Below, piece by piece: positions 9,885 through 21,200 of a stretch of DNA of 53,243 nt (position 1 is the stretch's first letter; the number at the start of each line of letters is the position of its first letter). Location: NCBI GenBank assembly GCA_945901245.1, contig CAMDKY010000008.1:1-53243 (forward strand), read 5' to 3'. The notes under the pieces are model-generated. The model saw nothing but the letters and a program-made list of their open reading frames with translations. It ran no database searches and had not been told where the DNA came from. This stretch comes from Polynucleobacter meluiroseus. GTDB lineage: Bacteria; Pseudomonadota; Gammaproteobacteria; Burkholderiales; Burkholderiaceae. A program made the translations under genes and the position numbers.

Positions 9885-10436
9885 CTAAGCCGACTGACTC
9901 ACGGTGACCAAAGCGGGTCTTAAAACTCGATCCGCCAGGGAATAGCCGCGCTGCAACACGCTCACCACAGTTCCAGGCTCTTGGTCCGACGGAACCATTG
10001 AGATGGCTTGATGGTGATGGGGGTCAAATTTATCGCCGCTAGCGGGGTTTATTTCCACTAGGCGACCTTTATCAAAGGCGCTCATTAACTGTTTAAGCGT
10101 GATCTCTAAGCCTTCCTTAAACCCCTTGGCATCCACTGCTTCTGCGCTGAGTGCGGCATAAAGGCTATCGGCAACCGGTACTAAGTGCTCAGCAAATCCT
10201 TCAATGGCAAATTTATGCGCCTTACCAATGTCTTCTGCTGCACGTCGGCGGATGTTTTCACCCTCGGCTTTGGCACGCAAAAAGTTGTCTTGCATTTCAC
10301 TCAATTTTTGCTGCAGTTCGGCCAACTGCTGCTCGGCAGTAGGCTCTATCGCTACTTCTGAGGTGCTAGCCGCCGTATCCACTGGCCTTGCTTCTGCTGG
10401 ATTTTCTACTGCTGGATTGGGTTTTTCTTGGGTCAT
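9885..10436 (-). CDS. grpE: Nucleotide exchange factor GrpE
   Basis: GrpE releases ADP from DnaK and resets the chaperone cycle. The 183-residue protein has an acidic, low-complexity N-terminus (about residues 1-35), a long helical dimerisation segment with heptad character ([29 protein letters not shown] is part of it, about 38-67) and the C-terminal beta domain with the conserved [20 protein letters not shown] block. The 152-base gap to dnaK contains dnaK's own promoter. A second sigma-32-type promoter lies upstream of grpE and overlaps the end of hemH. Confidence 0.97.
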   Translation of the reverse strand: MTQEKPNPAVENPAEARPVDTAASTSEVAIEPTAEQQLAELQQKLSEMQDNFLRAKAEGENIRRRAAEDIGKAHKFAIEGFAEHLVPVADSLYAALSAEAVDAKGFKEGLEITLKQLMSAFDKGRLVEINPASGDKFDPHHHQAISMVPSDQEPGTVVSVLQRGYSLADRVLRPALVTVSQSA

Positions 10437-10509
10437 GGGTCTAAATCGCTTTAGTAAATTCAGAAAGGAAGTCGCTTTGAGCGCACTTACTGCTACTTAT
10501 TTCATCTGT

Positions 10510-10537
10510 ATATGGGTGCAAAACAGGTCATTTCAAG
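10510..10537 (-). promoter_or_regulatory. Sigma-32-type heat-shock promoter of grpE
   Basis: On the minus strand CCCTTGAAA (the CTTGAA core is 10532-10537) and ACCCATAT (10510-10517) are separated by 14 bases, matching the CTTGAA / CCCCATnT consensus at 13 of 14 defined or nearly defined positions. The -35 box overlaps the hemH stop codon. This lets grpE be heat-induced without raising hemH. The spacing is identical to that of the dnaK promoter. Confidence 0.72.
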
Positions 10538-11651
10538 GGGATGCTGGGGCGGTAGGGTTGGCAATATGTGCCTCGGCAACCGCAACCAGGGCATTACGCT
10601 TTGCCAAGACCTCGGGCGTCTCGTCGGTCAGGGGCCAGGCAGCCAGGTGATCCGCCGCAATCGCATGCAGCGCATTGATCCATGCTGGACTGTTATTCAG
10701 GCAGGGAATGTAGCGGTAATCATTACCGCCATGCTCAATAAAAATTTCTTTCCCTTCCATGGCAATTTCTTCGAGCGTCTCTAAGCAGTCGGCCGGAAAT
10801 CCAGGACAAAAAATATCGACCCGAGGGCATTGTTCTTTGCCGAGCTGCTCGAGGGTGGGCGCCGTATACGGCTTAAGCCACTCCGCTTTACCAAAGCGGG
10901 ACTGAAAGGTAACGATGTATTGCCCTGGAATGAGTCCCAAGGCCTCGCCCAGCAAGCGGCCACTTTTGAGGCACTCACAGTGATAGGGATCGCCCTTTAA
11001 CAAATTGCGTTTAGGCAGACCATGAAAAGACAGAACCAGGCGCTCGCCTTTCGTAAAATCAGGACGACCTTCTTTGTCCCAAAAGTCGGTTACTTGTTGG
11101 CGTAAGGCTGCAATGTAGGCGGGGTGGTCATGGTAGTGCTTGACCATGCGCACTTCCGGCTGATTGCGCCATGCGCGCAGCACACGGAACACCTCATCAA
11201 AACTCGATGCTGTGGTTGTTGCCGAATACTGTGGATACAGGGGTAGCAGCAGTAAGCGCTCCATGCCCTCCGCCTGTAATGCATCTAAGGCTTCTTGGGT
11301 GCTGGGTTTGCCATAGCGCATGGCCAAGTCCACCAACACGGTTTGGTTTTGATTGGCGTAGTTTGCGGCAAGTGATTTGGCTTGCAAAAGCGAGTAGTGC
11401 AGAAGTGGCGACCCCAATTCAGGCAACCAAATCGTGGCGTATTTTTTGGCCGAGGCGCCACTGCGAATCGGCAAAATAATGCCATTCAAAATAAACCACC
11501 AAATGATGCGTGGAATTTCCACGACCCGCGGATCGGAGAGGAATTCTTTTAAATAGACTTTAACGGCGCCGCGGGTAGGCGCTGCAGGCGTACCTAAGTT
11601 CAGCAGCAATATTGCAGTCTTGCTGGGACGAAGATGGGGGTTTTGATTCAA
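10533..11651 (-). CDS. hemH: Ferrochelatase
   Basis: HemH inserts ferrous iron into protoporphyrin IX, the last step of haem synthesis, at the inner face of the membrane. The 372-residue protein has the N-terminal TAILLLNLGTPAAP block, the LVLSFHGLPKRNLLKGDPY motif with the catalytic histidine, and the C-terminal IFCPGFPADCLETLEEIAME block including the conserved glutamates. It lies 9 bases after hrcA, so the two are probably one transcript. Placement inside the chaperone cluster is a known Burkholderiales arrangement rather than evidence for a heat-shock role. Confidence 0.97.
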   Translation of the reverse strand: MNQNPHLRPSKTAILLLNLGTPAAPTRGAVKVYLKEFLSDPRVVEIPRIIWWFILNGIILPIRSGASAKKYATIWLPELGSPLLHYSLLQAKSLAANYANQNQTVLVDLAMRYGKPSTQEALDALQAEGMERLLLLPLYPQYSATTTASSFDEVFRVLRAWRNQPEVRMVKHYHDHPAYIAALRQQVTDFWDKEGRPDFTKGERLVLSFHGLPKRNLLKGDPYHCECLKSGRLLGEALGLIPGQYIVTFQSRFGKAEWLKPYTAPTLEQLGKEQCPRVDIFCPGFPADCLETLEEIAMEGKEIFIEHGGNDYRYIPCLNNSPAWINALHAIAADHLAAWPLTDETPEVLAKRNALVAVAEAHIANPTAPASP

Positions 11652-11660
11652 AACAAATCC

Positions 11661-12674
11661 TTAGGAATGGCTCAGGGCACCAGAAAGCAACTTCGACGTG
11701 ATGTCAACAATCGGAATAACCCGATCATAAGCCATACGCGTTGGTCCGATTACCCCTAGGGTACCGACAATAGTGCCATCTACGCTGTAAGGTGCGCTGA
11801 TGATCGCTAAATCCTCGTAAGGCAATAAATCGCTTTCACCGCCAATAAAGATTTGAATGCCATCGGCATGGCTCGACACATCCAGCAACTGCATCAGGAC
11901 GGATTTTTGCTCGAGCATATCGAACATCTTGCGGAGTCTATCGAGATTGGAACTAAGGTCACCGACATTCAGTAGGCGGCGCTCGCCCGAAAGCACCATA
12001 CTGCCATAGCCCATATCACCAATGGTTGAGCTGCTATCCAGGGCCAAGGTCATCAAGCCAGAGATGTCGGTTCGTAAATTGTCCAAGTCGGCCTTGAGGC
12101 GCAGGCGAACCTCATCAAAGCTTCTTCCTGAAAACTGGGAGTTGATGTAATTGCCAGCTTCGACTAATTGGCTTGGGCTGTAGTCTTGGTTAGTCGGCAA
12201 AATGCGGTTTTGCACGTCGCCTTCTGGCGTCACCACGATTAACAAAATTTTGCCCTCACCCAGGCGTAAGAATTCAATGTGCTTAAAAATTTGAGTGCGC
12301 TTGGGGGTCGTCACTACACCCGCAAAATGAGTGAGGCTGGATAAGATTTCTGCGGCCGAATTAATCACGTGTTGCGGCGAATCCGGCATTAACTGTTGTT
12401 CTAGGTCGCGCGCTGCGACGGCCTCCAAAGGCTGCATCGTCAACATCGTATCGACAAAAAGGCGATATCCTCGCGGCGTCGGAATACGGCCGGCTGAAGT
12501 ATGGGGACTAGTAACAAAGCCCATTTCCTCTAAATCAGCCATCACATTTCGAATCGTTGCTGCGGAGAGGTCTAAGCCTGAAAAACGCGATAAGGTCCTG
12601 GATCCAATAGGCTGTCCCTCCTCAATGTATCGCTCGATGAGGGTTTTTAAGAGGGCGCGGGAGCGGTCATCCAT
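11661..12674 (-). CDS. hrcA: Heat-inducible transcription repressor HrcA
   Basis: HrcA represses chaperonin genes by binding the CIRCE inverted repeat and is folded and activated by GroEL. The 337-residue protein begins with a winged-helix domain ([20 protein letters not shown] onward to [18 protein letters not shown], about residues 1-75) followed by the GAF-like inserted dimer domain and the C-terminal [19 protein letters not shown] motif. It is first in the minus-strand cluster and diverges from nadK with only 37 bases between starts. I found no CIRCE element in this window, so its targets (probably groESL) lie elsewhere. Confidence 0.96.
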   Translation of the reverse strand: MDDRSRALLKTLIERYIEEGQPIGSRTLSRFSGLDLSAATIRNVMADLEEMGFVTSPHTSAGRIPTPRGYRLFVDTMLTMQPLEAVAARDLEQQLMPDSPQHVINSAAEILSSLTHFAGVVTTPKRTQIFKHIEFLRLGEGKILLIVVTPEGDVQNRILPTNQDYSPSQLVEAGNYINSQFSGRSFDEVRLRLKADLDNLRTDISGLMTLALDSSSTIGDMGYGSMVLSGERRLLNVGDLSSNLDRLRKMFDMLEQKSVLMQLLDVSSHADGIQIFIGGESDLLPYEDLAIISAPYSVDGTIVGTLGVIGPTRMAYDRVIPIVDITSKLLSGALSHS

Positions 12675-12711
12675 GGTGGGCTTTATTTTATGCCTATGGT
12701 TTAATCTTGAT

Positions 12712-13617
12712 ATGGTAAGCCCTTCTTCCCCAACTCACCCAAAAGCCTTCGGCCGAATTGCGATTGTTGGCAAATACCAGGCAGACGGCATCGAGCACTA
12801 CCTTCATGAGCTGGCCAAGCTAGCCCTTGGAGTCGGCTGCGAGGTCTTTCTAGAGGCATCAACCGCTGAAAATACGCAAATCAGTAACTATCCCCTTAAA
12901 AAAGTAGAGGATTTTGCTGGATCGATTGATTTAGCGATTGTGCTGGGTGGCGATGGCACTATGCTGGGCATTGGGCGTCAACTCGCTGGCAGTCAAGTCC
13001 CATTAGTGGGCGTTAACTTAGGACGCCTGGGTTACATGACCGACATCCCAATTCAGGATGTCAAAACCGTCCTGACAGAAATCATTGCGGGGCACTATGA
13101 GGCAGACGAGCGCTCTCTTTTGGATGCCGTCGTTTTACGCGATGGTGTCGTAATTAATCGCGCCCTTGCCCTAAATGACGTAGTTGTCAACCGCTCCGGA
13201 ATATCTGGCATGGTGGAGTTGGCAGTCAAGGTTAATGACTCGTTTATGTACAACCAGCGCTCGGACGGCTTGATTGTGTCGACGCCCACCGGATCGACCG
13301 CCTATGCCTTATCCGCTGGCGGCCCGATATTGCATCCGCGGGTTGCAGGCATCTTGCTCGTGCCAATTGCGCCCCATGCCCTCTCCAATCGACCCATCGT
13401 CCTACCGCAAGATGCAAAAACCAGCATTGAGATTATTAGTGGCCGTGAGGTCATTGTCAATTTTGATATGCAATCACTAACCCACTTGCAGGTAGGCGAT
13501 TGCGTCGAAGTGTGTCAGTCCGACAAGACGATTTCTTTGTTGCATCCACGCGGTCACAGTGACTACAGGACTTTGCGTGAAAAGCTACATTGGAATGAGT
13601 ATCCATCGACATTCTGA
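12712..13617 (+). CDS. nadK: NAD kinase
   Basis: NadK phosphorylates NAD to NADP with ATP. The protein (301 residues) carries the diagnostic GGDGT motif at residues 79-83, [13 protein letters not shown] and the [22 protein letters not shown] block. The ORF is open for a further 380 bases upstream, but that part is the reverse of hrcA; the ATG at 12712 ([20 protein letters not shown]) gives the normal length and the usual start of the Rossmann-like domain. No clear ribosome site precedes it. It lies 27 bases before recN, a pairing conserved in many proteobacteria. Confidence 0.96.
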   Translation: MVSPSSPTHPKAFGRIAIVGKYQADGIEHYLHELAKLALGVGCEVFLEASTAENTQISNYPLKKVEDFAGSIDLAIVLGGDGTMLGIGRQLAGSQVPLVGVNLGRLGYMTDIPIQDVKTVLTEIIAGHYEADERSLLDAVVLRDGVVINRALALNDVVVNRSGISGMVELAVKVNDSFMYNQRSDGLIVSTPTGSTAYALSAGGPILHPRVAGILLVPIAPHALSNRPIVLPQDAKTSIEIISGREVIVNFDMQSLTHLQVGDCVEVCQSDKTISLLHPRGHSDYRTLREKLHWNEYPSTF

Positions 13618-13644
13618 AACCACTTTATTCAGTACTCTAGATCC

Positions 13645-15315
13645 ATGCTGCAAACCATAGCCCTTCGCGACTTTGTCATTGTTGACGCGCTTGAGCTTGA
13701 TTTCACATCGGGCTTTACCGTGCTAACCGGTGAAACCGGTGCCGGCAAATCGATCTTGCTGGATGCGCTCGGCCTTGTCTTGGGTGAGCGTGCCGATAGC
13801 AGTCAAATCCGCGAAGGCTGCAACCGCGCTGAAATCAGCGCCCTTTTCCAAATGGATGGTGATGTGCAAGTAGCCATAGCTGCTTGGCTAGATGAATGCG
13901 GCTTTCCCAGTGAGGACCAGGGCCAGAGTCTTTTTTTAAAACGCATCGTCGAAAGCAATGGGCGTAGTCGAGCCTTTATTAATGGCAGTGTCGCTACGCT
14001 CACCCAACTGCGTGAGGCGGGCGATCAGCTGGTGGATATCCACGGGCAACATGCCCATCAACTATTACTCAAAGGTGGCGCGCAGCGCGATTTACTCGAC
14101 CGGCATGCTGGCCTTACTCCAGCGGTAGCAGATGTTGCTAAGGCCTTTCGCACACTGCACGACTTACGCAAGCAACTACTCCAAGCCGAAAATGCTGGCC
14201 ACGATATTGCACGCGAGCGCGAGCGCCTCGAGTGGCAACTGGAGGAATTAACTGGGCTTGCACCGATTTCGGGAGAATGGCTCACCATCCAAACCGATCA
14301 TGCCAGATTAGCCAATGCCGCAAAAATCATTAGCGGCTGCCAAGAATCAATCATGATCCTAAGCGAAGCCGATAACTCAGTCGAATCCTCCCTTTCTAAA
14401 ATGAATGGCGTAATGCAGGACTTGGTCGAACACGATGCCAACTTAAAAGATATTGCGGATGCCCTGGAGTCCGCACAAATTCAAGTCGATGAGGCGGTGC
14501 ATGGCCTTAACCGCTATTTGCAAAAATTAGATCTCGATCCCGATCGCTTGGCAGAGCTGGAAACCCGTATGCAAAATCTCCACAGTGCAGCGCGTAAGTA
14601 CAAAGTGGATGCTGATGCATTACCTCAATTATTAAATGACACAGCCGATCACTTACAAGCCTTAACTGCAGCGCAAGACGTCGATGCGCTCCGCAATAAA
14701 GTAAAGCAAGCGGAAGAGGTTTATCTCACGGCCGCAAAGCAACTGTCACAGAAACGCAGTAAAGCAGCAAGCCAACTCAGCAAAGCAGTGACCTTAGCGA
14801 TGCAAGATCTATCGATGGCTGGCGGTCAACTGGAAATCGCCCTCCTGCCGCTATCCGAGGGTGGAGCTAGCGGCCTTGAGCAAATTGAGTTTCAAGTGGC
14901 GGGACATGCTGGTAGCACCCCACGCTCGCTTGCGAAAGTTGCTTCTGGCGGTGAACTTGCCCGCATTAGCCTAGCTATCAGCGTCATCACCAGCAAAGCT
15001 TCCTTTACGCCCACTTTAATTTTTGATGAAGTCGATGCTGGTATTGGTGGCGCCGTTGCCGAAACGGTTGGAAAGCTGTTGCGTCAGCTAGGTGAATCCC
15101 ATCAAATTATCTGTGTAACCCACTTACCCCAGGTTGCAGCCCAAGGCAACCACCACCTCAAAGTCAGTAAATCCCAGGCAGGTAATAAAACACTCTCCCA
15201 AGTTAGCGCCCTGGGCCGCAATGAGCGCGTGGAAGAAATCGCCCGCATGCTGGGTGGTGCGACCATTACCGATACAACCCGGCGCCATGCCCGCGAGTTA
15301 CTCGAGCAGAATTAA
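13645..15315 (+). CDS. recN: DNA repair protein RecN
   Basis: RecN is an SMC-like ATPase acting in double-strand break repair. The 556-residue protein has Walker A GETGAGKS at residues 29-36, a central helical part (about 160-370) including the hinge region, the ABC signature ASGGELARISLA and Walker B TLIFDEVDAGIGG, followed by ICVTHLPQVAAQ. Length and order match the family. It follows nadK directly and converges with glnE; a weak hairpin occupies the 28-base gap. Confidence 0.97.
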   Translation: MLQTIALRDFVIVDALELDFTSGFTVLTGETGAGKSILLDALGLVLGERADSSQIREGCNRAEISALFQMDGDVQVAIAAWLDECGFPSEDQGQSLFLKRIVESNGRSRAFINGSVATLTQLREAGDQLVDIHGQHAHQLLLKGGAQRDLLDRHAGLTPAVADVAKAFRTLHDLRKQLLQAENAGHDIARERERLEWQLEELTGLAPISGEWLTIQTDHARLANAAKIISGCQESIMILSEADNSVESSLSKMNGVMQDLVEHDANLKDIADALESAQIQVDEAVHGLNRYLQKLDLDPDRLAELETRMQNLHSAARKYKVDADALPQLLNDTADHLQALTAAQDVDALRNKVKQAEEVYLTAAKQLSQKRSKAASQLSKAVTLAMQDLSMAGGQLEIALLPLSEGGASGLEQIEFQVAGHAGSTPRSLAKVASGGELARISLAISVITSKASFTPTLIFDEVDAGIGGAVAETVGKLLRQLGESHQIICVTHLPQVAAQGNHHLKVSKSQAGNKTLSQVSALGRNERVEEIARMLGGATITDTTRRHARELLEQN

Positions 15316-15323
15316 TTCAGTTT

Positions 15324-15343
15324 ATTAAGCTTCGGCGCTTGAT
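15324..15343. terminator. Weak hairpin between convergent recN and glnE
   Basis: ATTAAGC (15324-15330) can pair with GCTTGAT (15337-15343) with one G-U pair and a 6-base loop. There is no U-run on either side, so it is at best a weak bidirectional terminator. It is noted because it fills the whole gap between two facing genes. Confidence 0.25.
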
Positions 15344-18181
15344 TCAGCTATTCGATGTATCTTGAAAGATGTCTTTCCACAGTGCGCTGACTGCAGCGCG
15401 CGCCTCGAGTAGGTCTGGATGCAGATTGATATCCACTCTCGTCTTTTCAGCCCCATCAAGGCGAAGTCGGTGCTGCTGTTCACGTAGTAAACGATAGGCG
15501 TCGGCTACGGCAGTTGCTGCTGCAGCTGAAATCAGGCCTGCATTGGCAGCAATGCCCAATAAGGCAATATTCCCTAAGTTACCAATCAGGGCGGGATGTT
15601 GGTGTGCATGCGCCAATACCAAAAATTGCACGATGAATTCAATATCAACCATGCCGCCAGCGTCGTGCTTCAGATCGAATTGACTGCTGGGGTTGGGGTG
15701 TCCTGCATGCACTTTGCGACGCATATCTGAAATCTCGAAGCGCAAGGTCGCAACGTCACGTACCTGACTAAGGACATCCGAGCGAATAGCATCAAACTGC
15801 AGTGCCACACGAGGGCTTCCGGCAGCACAACGGGCGCGCGTCAGTGCTTGGTGCTCCCATACCCAAGCCGCGTTATCGCCCTCCCTAAATTGGTATTTGC
15901 GAAAGGAGTCAAGGCTCGTTACCAAAAAACCGGCTGAGCCATTTGGTCGCAAGCGAGTATCAATCTCAAATAAGGTGCCTGCTGCAGTATGTGCGGTAAG
16001 CCAATTGATCATGCGCTTGGCTAGCAATGAAAAAACTTCTTGCGCCATTAAACTAAGGGTATCGTGTTGCGCTTCGCCTTGGTCGTATAAAAAGACTAAA
16101 TCCAAATCCGAGGCATAGCCCAATTCCTTGCCGCCCAATTTGCCATAGGCAATGACTGCAAATGATGGCAGAGTGACCTCTAAATCAAATTTATTAGCCA
16201 CGCCCGGCCAAATTCGCTCAAAGCTCGCTTGCAGCATTAAATCTGCTAATGCAGATAAGCGATCACTTACTGCTTCCACGCTCAGGGGCTTGGTAATTCC
16301 TATTCCCAGATCCGCCAACAAGGTAATAAAAGTCTCTGTGTGGTGCGTGACCCGTAAAATATCCATGGCATGCTCGGCCGCGCCATCGCCGTCTGCCAGC
16401 GCATCATCGAGGCGCATGTCCAGGTCTGTTTTAACGCCTTTCCAGTAGGCCTCGGGGTGATTCACTAGCTCGGATTCAGAGCGAGTGGAAAGCAAGTAAT
16501 CCAGTAAATGGGGATGGCGGCTTAAGTAGTTCGCGCCCCATTGTGAGGCCTGTAATAAAGCCAAAATATTATGCAAGGCACTGGGGTATTCGGCCAAGAT
16601 AGACAGGTAGGCACTGCGCCGGGCAATTGCCTCAAGCAAATCAAAAAAGCGCAGTAAGGTTTGATCTGCCAATGCAGAACTAATTGCATAATTATTTAAC
16701 TGCTCTGCCGCCTTGCAAATCAAGTTATTAAATATATGCCGACTTTTTTCAGGTAGGCTGCGGTGCTTTGAGCTGTCGAGCCATGTTTGCCAACGCTGGC
16801 ATGCCACAGGGTAGCGCTCACAGCTTGGCTCCCAATCAGGCGCAATCGATTCCGTATCCAGGCGGGTTTTGTCATCCAGTACAAACGCCTTTTCAAAGAG
16901 GCGTGCAACCCGATCTTGATGGCGATTTAGCTCTTCCAAAAATCGCGGTAAGTCGTTGCTGGCATTGCCATCCGGTCCGGTCATGGCCTCTGCCAGGCGA
17001 GATCGGGATTCTGCCTCTTCGGGAAAATAGTGGGTTTGCTGATCTTCCCATAGCTGAATACGATGCTCAAGGCGCCGAAGGAAAATGTATGCCTCGGTCA
17101 GATCATGCACCTCGTCTAGCGGCAACAGATTTTGTTGTCCTAATAACTGCAGTACTTGCAGCGTTGGTCGAATCCGAAAGCGCGGGTCTGTACCGCCCCG
17201 CATCAATTGAAACATCTGCGCTAGAAATTCAATCTCACGAATACCGCCACGACCCAGCTTTATGTCGTGCGATCTGCCATGCCGATTAGCGCTGCGCTTT
17301 TCAGCTTCGCGCTGAATCTGCGAGTGCAAATCACGGATGGCAGCAATAACGCCGTAGTCTAAGTGGCGCCGATAAACAAAAGGGCGGATGAGTTGATCCA
17401 ATGCTTTTTCACAGCGGGCGTAATCCGGTGACTCAGCCAAGGGGTAAATCAATCGCCCCTTAATCCAGGCATAGCGCTCCCACTCGCGGCCCTGTACCGT
17501 CAGATAGACTTCGAGCATATCCAAACTGCATGCCAGAGGCCCAGAATCACCATTTGGGCGCAAGCGCATATCAACCCGAAAAACAAAGCCGTTGGCATCG
17601 TGCTCAGAAATGACTTTGATTAAACGCTTCCCTAGGCGGGTAAACCACTCGTGGTTCGAAAGGCTTTTTTCACCGCCCTGGGTATCGCCTTCGTATTCAT
17701 ATAGAAAAATTAAATCAATGTCGGAAGAGAGATTAAGCTCGTAACCGCCAAGCTTGCCCATACCAACCACCATCAGTGGCACTTCGCAGTTGGTTTCCGT
17801 AGACCAAGGAATGCCGAAGCGGATTTTTAAGTCGGCTCTAATCGCATCTAGGGCTATGGCTACGGCTTGCTCAGCAAAGAGGCTTAGGGCTTGCGTTACC
17901 TCGGCTAAGGATGCCTGACCGCTTAAGTCACGCAGACCTAAATGCAGCATCAGCTTTCGGCGGGCTAAGCGCAGTTCCGTCATGAGACTAAGCTCGCTCA
18001 GCTCGGGCTCTGCAGCGATTCGCTTTGCTGGTCCAAGTAAGGTGTCGATCGTAGCCATATCGACTGGCCGAGATTCTTGCTCAGCAAGCCATGGGGCCCA
18101 ATCTGGGCGTGCTAACAAGCAACGGCTCGCAAATAGGGAATGCCGCTTTAAAAATTCCATTTTTTGATCGAACGAATCCAT
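15344..18181 (-). CDS. glnE: Bifunctional glutamine synthetase adenylyltransferase/deadenylase
   Basis: GlnE adds and removes AMP on glutamine synthetase in response to PII protein and glutamine, setting ammonium assimilation. The 945-residue protein contains two nucleotidyltransferase domains: the first (deadenylylating) around residues 139-160 with GMGKLGGYELNLSSDIDLIF, the second (adenylylating) in the C-terminal half with AYGKLGGKELGYASDLDLVF. Each is followed by a helical regulatory region and a metal-binding D-x-R-LRPNG motif. Both active sites look intact. It diverges from the large yhdP-type gene, with 46 bases between the starts. Confidence 0.97.
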   Translation of the reverse strand: MDSFDQKMEFLKRHSLFASRCLLARPDWAPWLAEQESRPVDMATIDTLLGPAKRIAAEPELSELSLMTELRLARRKLMLHLGLRDLSGQASLAEVTQALSLFAEQAVAIALDAIRADLKIRFGIPWSTETNCEVPLMVVGMGKLGGYELNLSSDIDLIFLYEYEGDTQGGEKSLSNHEWFTRLGKRLIKVISEHDANGFVFRVDMRLRPNGDSGPLACSLDMLEVYLTVQGREWERYAWIKGRLIYPLAESPDYARCEKALDQLIRPFVYRRHLDYGVIAAIRDLHSQIQREAEKRSANRHGRSHDIKLGRGGIREIEFLAQMFQLMRGGTDPRFRIRPTLQVLQLLGQQNLLPLDEVHDLTEAYIFLRRLEHRIQLWEDQQTHYFPEEAESRSRLAEAMTGPDGNASNDLPRFLEELNRHQDRVARLFEKAFVLDDKTRLDTESIAPDWEPSCERYPVACQRWQTWLDSSKHRSLPEKSRHIFNNLICKAAEQLNNYAISSALADQTLLRFFDLLEAIARRSAYLSILAEYPSALHNILALLQASQWGANYLSRHPHLLDYLLSTRSESELVNHPEAYWKGVKTDLDMRLDDALADGDGAAEHAMDILRVTHHTETFITLLADLGIGITKPLSVEAVSDRLSALADLMLQASFERIWPGVANKFDLEVTLPSFAVIAYGKLGGKELGYASDLDLVFLYDQGEAQHDTLSLMAQEVFSLLAKRMINWLTAHTAAGTLFEIDTRLRPNGSAGFLVTSLDSFRKYQFREGDNAAWVWEHQALTRARCAAGSPRVALQFDAIRSDVLSQVRDVATLRFEISDMRRKVHAGHPNPSSQFDLKHDAGGMVDIEFIVQFLVLAHAHQHPALIGNLGNIALLGIAANAGLISAAAATAVADAYRLLREQQHRLRLDGAEKTRVDINLHPDLLEARAAVSALWKDIFQDTSNS

Positions 18182-18227
18182 ACCGAATCATAGCCAGTCT
18201 AGGCTGAGCTGACGGATAATAGGGTTT

Positions 18228-21200
18228 ATGTTGCGTAAATTTACCTTGAGCTCCCTAATTAGCGGCATTAAAGGCAGCTTTGTCACCCCAAAATGGTCAC
18301 GCTGGTTTAAGCGCCTAATAAAGGTCCTGCTTGCAGTGGCCGTGCTGGCAGTTAGCCTTCACTTTGGGGTGCGCTATCTCATATGGCCGCAGATTGAAAC
18401 ATCCAAACCAGCGCTTGAAAAATTAATTGGATCCCGACTCGGCATTACCGTCACGATGGATGATGTTCGGGTCAGCTGGGATGGTCTACGACCTGAGTTC
18501 AATATTGATGGATTGCGTTTTTTTGAACGGGGCACAAGCAATGTCAGTAGCTCTGCCCGCAATATGCCTGTCCTGGAAATTAAATCCATATCAGGTGAAC
18601 TTAGCTTGCTCTCCTTTTACCACCTCGCACCCTACTTTCAGAAGCTAACTATTCGAGATGCAGACCTGACTGCAGTGCGAGATCAGGCTGGTGTTGTTTC
18701 CATTGCCGGCATCGCACTCGATCCCAATGAAAGTGGCTATGCAAGCAGTAACTGGCTCTTGGCACAAAATACCATCGAGCTCACCAATGTTGTCATTCAT
18801 TGGCGAGATCTTGAAAAGAAGAAGTTAAATACCGATGTTCGAATTGAGTCCTTTGGGCTCACGAATGGCTTGCGAAGTCACCTCGCCCAGATGGTTGGCT
18901 ACCTACCTGGGGATCCAAACCCAGTTCGCTTAAGTGCAGACTTTCAACATGGCCTCGGTAGTGAACCAGGTAACTGGAGAAACTGGAGTGGGCAATTTAC
19001 TTGGGACTTTAAAGGAGTCAATTTAAATCGCCTTGCGCTGGACTTCAAATTCCCCCTGCCCATGCTGGAGGGTATTGTGGAGTCGCGCGGCCTTATTGGC
19101 CTCAGTAATGGAAACCTAAACGGCGCAGATGCCATTTTGTTGGCAGACGATTTACGGATTCAATTTAAACCAGAGCGTGATCTTTTGGAGTTTGGTCGGC
19201 TTGAGGCCGAAATTCAGGAAACATCCAAAGGTAAAACCCGATCCGTTACCACCAAGAAACTAGCGTGGCGTGATTTTGGGAGCCCCAAAAATACCCCACT
19301 TAAAGAATTGAGCCCAATGTCGTTTTATTGGACGCCACCAAAAGCAGGCGAAGAAATTAGGGAATTCGGTTTTTCATCGCCACGCATTAGCGTGGATGAC
19401 GCCACCCGGTTTGCGCTTAATCTGCCACTACCCAATAAATTGCACCGCATTATTGCCGGCTCCAAAGCAAGCGGGCTATTGGAAAATGTGGATATTCAGT
19501 GGGCAGAAAAAAAATCGGCCTTACCGCTACCCAAAACCTTGCTTCCAAATACCAATTTGGCTTTTTCAATCAAGGCTGATTTAAGCAACTTTCGCTTTCT
19601 CGGACCCCGCAATGTTTTGCCTAGCGTAACCAATTTGACTGGGCGGCTAGAAACCAATGAAAAGCAAGGCAGCCTGCTATTTAACTCCCCCAATTTAGAG
19701 CTGGATATCAGCGGCTTTTTAGTCGATCCCAAACTCAAGCTAAATACTGCAAACGGCAGCATTCGTTGGCAAAAGCAAAAGAATCAATGGCAAATCAATG
19801 GTAGTGATGTCGCGTTTAGCAATGCCGATGTCAGTGCTTCCCTAACGGCTAGCTATTTATTTGGTGATCCAAAGTTAACTGACTCACTCACCCTCAATAT
19901 GCAATTTGATCGCGCCACCCTCGCACAGGCGCACCGCTATCTGCCAGTGGAAATGGATCGCGATGCCCGCACCTACCTCAGCAAAGCATTTACCGCTGGT
20001 GAAATTCAAAACGGAAGTTTGTTGATTAAGGGAGATCCAGATCAAATTCCCTACTCCGAAAAGAATCCCGGTCAGTTCGCGCTTAATCTTCCAATTAAAA
20101 ATGCCAGCTTCAGTCCAGTACCCACTTTGCCGACCGCGCGGGGTATTTGGCCTGCATTCACCAACATAAATGGCACGGTGACTATGAAGGGGGCGGCACT
20201 CCAAGTACAGGTTGAAAAGGCAAGCTATAAAAACGTCGCATTGAAATCGATTCAAGCCAAGATCAATGACATCAATGCCACTAACTCGGATTTAAAAGTG
20301 CAGGGCCTAGCTAGCGGTGATCTTGGCGAGTTCCTGGACTACATTAAGCCGACACCGATCCTCCTCAAGCGGCCCGCTATTGCGCAATCACTTGCCGTGC
20401 GTGGTCCAGCTAATTTAAGTGTCGATCTCGTCATTCCGCTATCGGGGTCAAAAGATCCTGACCTTGATATTCGCTTAACGCTACTGGGCAATCAAATACA
20501 GTGGTCTGATCATCCGCCACTTCTGAATGCAAAAGGTAGTCTACGCATTACAGATGATTTTCCAATACCAGAAACCCTCCGTGCAGACTTCTTAGGCGGC
20601 GAAGTCAAGGCAACAGGTCAGCCTTCCAAAGGGGCCGAAAAGCTATTCACCATCGTTGGCGGCGTTAACACGAATGAATTAAAAAAACACCTGATTAATA
20701 TGAGCAATTCAAACCTTATCCCATTGATCAATGCAATGACTGGACGCATCAATTACGAGGGGCAGGTTCGCTTAGAAAATTCAAACATCGAAAGCAATTT
20801 ACGATTGAATCTAAATGCTTTTGACTTGGCTGCGCCAGAACCTCTAAAAAAGGTAATCAATACGCCATTGGCTGGGCGCTTGAATATAAAGAGTTTCTCA
20901 GATCAAAAAAATAATAGCTCCGCCATCACTTGGTCCGGTCAAATTGGCGATCGTATTTTTACAGAAGGCAGCTCAAATACTGGCAGTCCTGCTCGGCAAG
21001 CCTACAGTATTGGCACCCCCGCTATCCTTCCGCAAAACGGCATTGCATTTGCATTGAACACCAATGAGCTTGATCTGGATGCATGGCAATCTTTTTTAAA
21101 GCCAACTAGTCCAGTTTCCGCAGCGAATCAAAAAGAGTCTAGCCTGCACTCACAACCGATTATTAATAACAAGGCCCCTATTCAAGTTAACGCGCAAATT

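Noticed and set aside
10532..10537. Possible intrinsic terminator after hemH
   Set aside because: No stem-loop with a U-run was found; the notable sequence there is the sigma-32-type -35 box.
12331..12711. In-frame upstream extension of nadK of 127 codons
   Set aside because: It is the reverse of hrcA, has no similarity to NAD kinases, and would make the protein far longer than the family.
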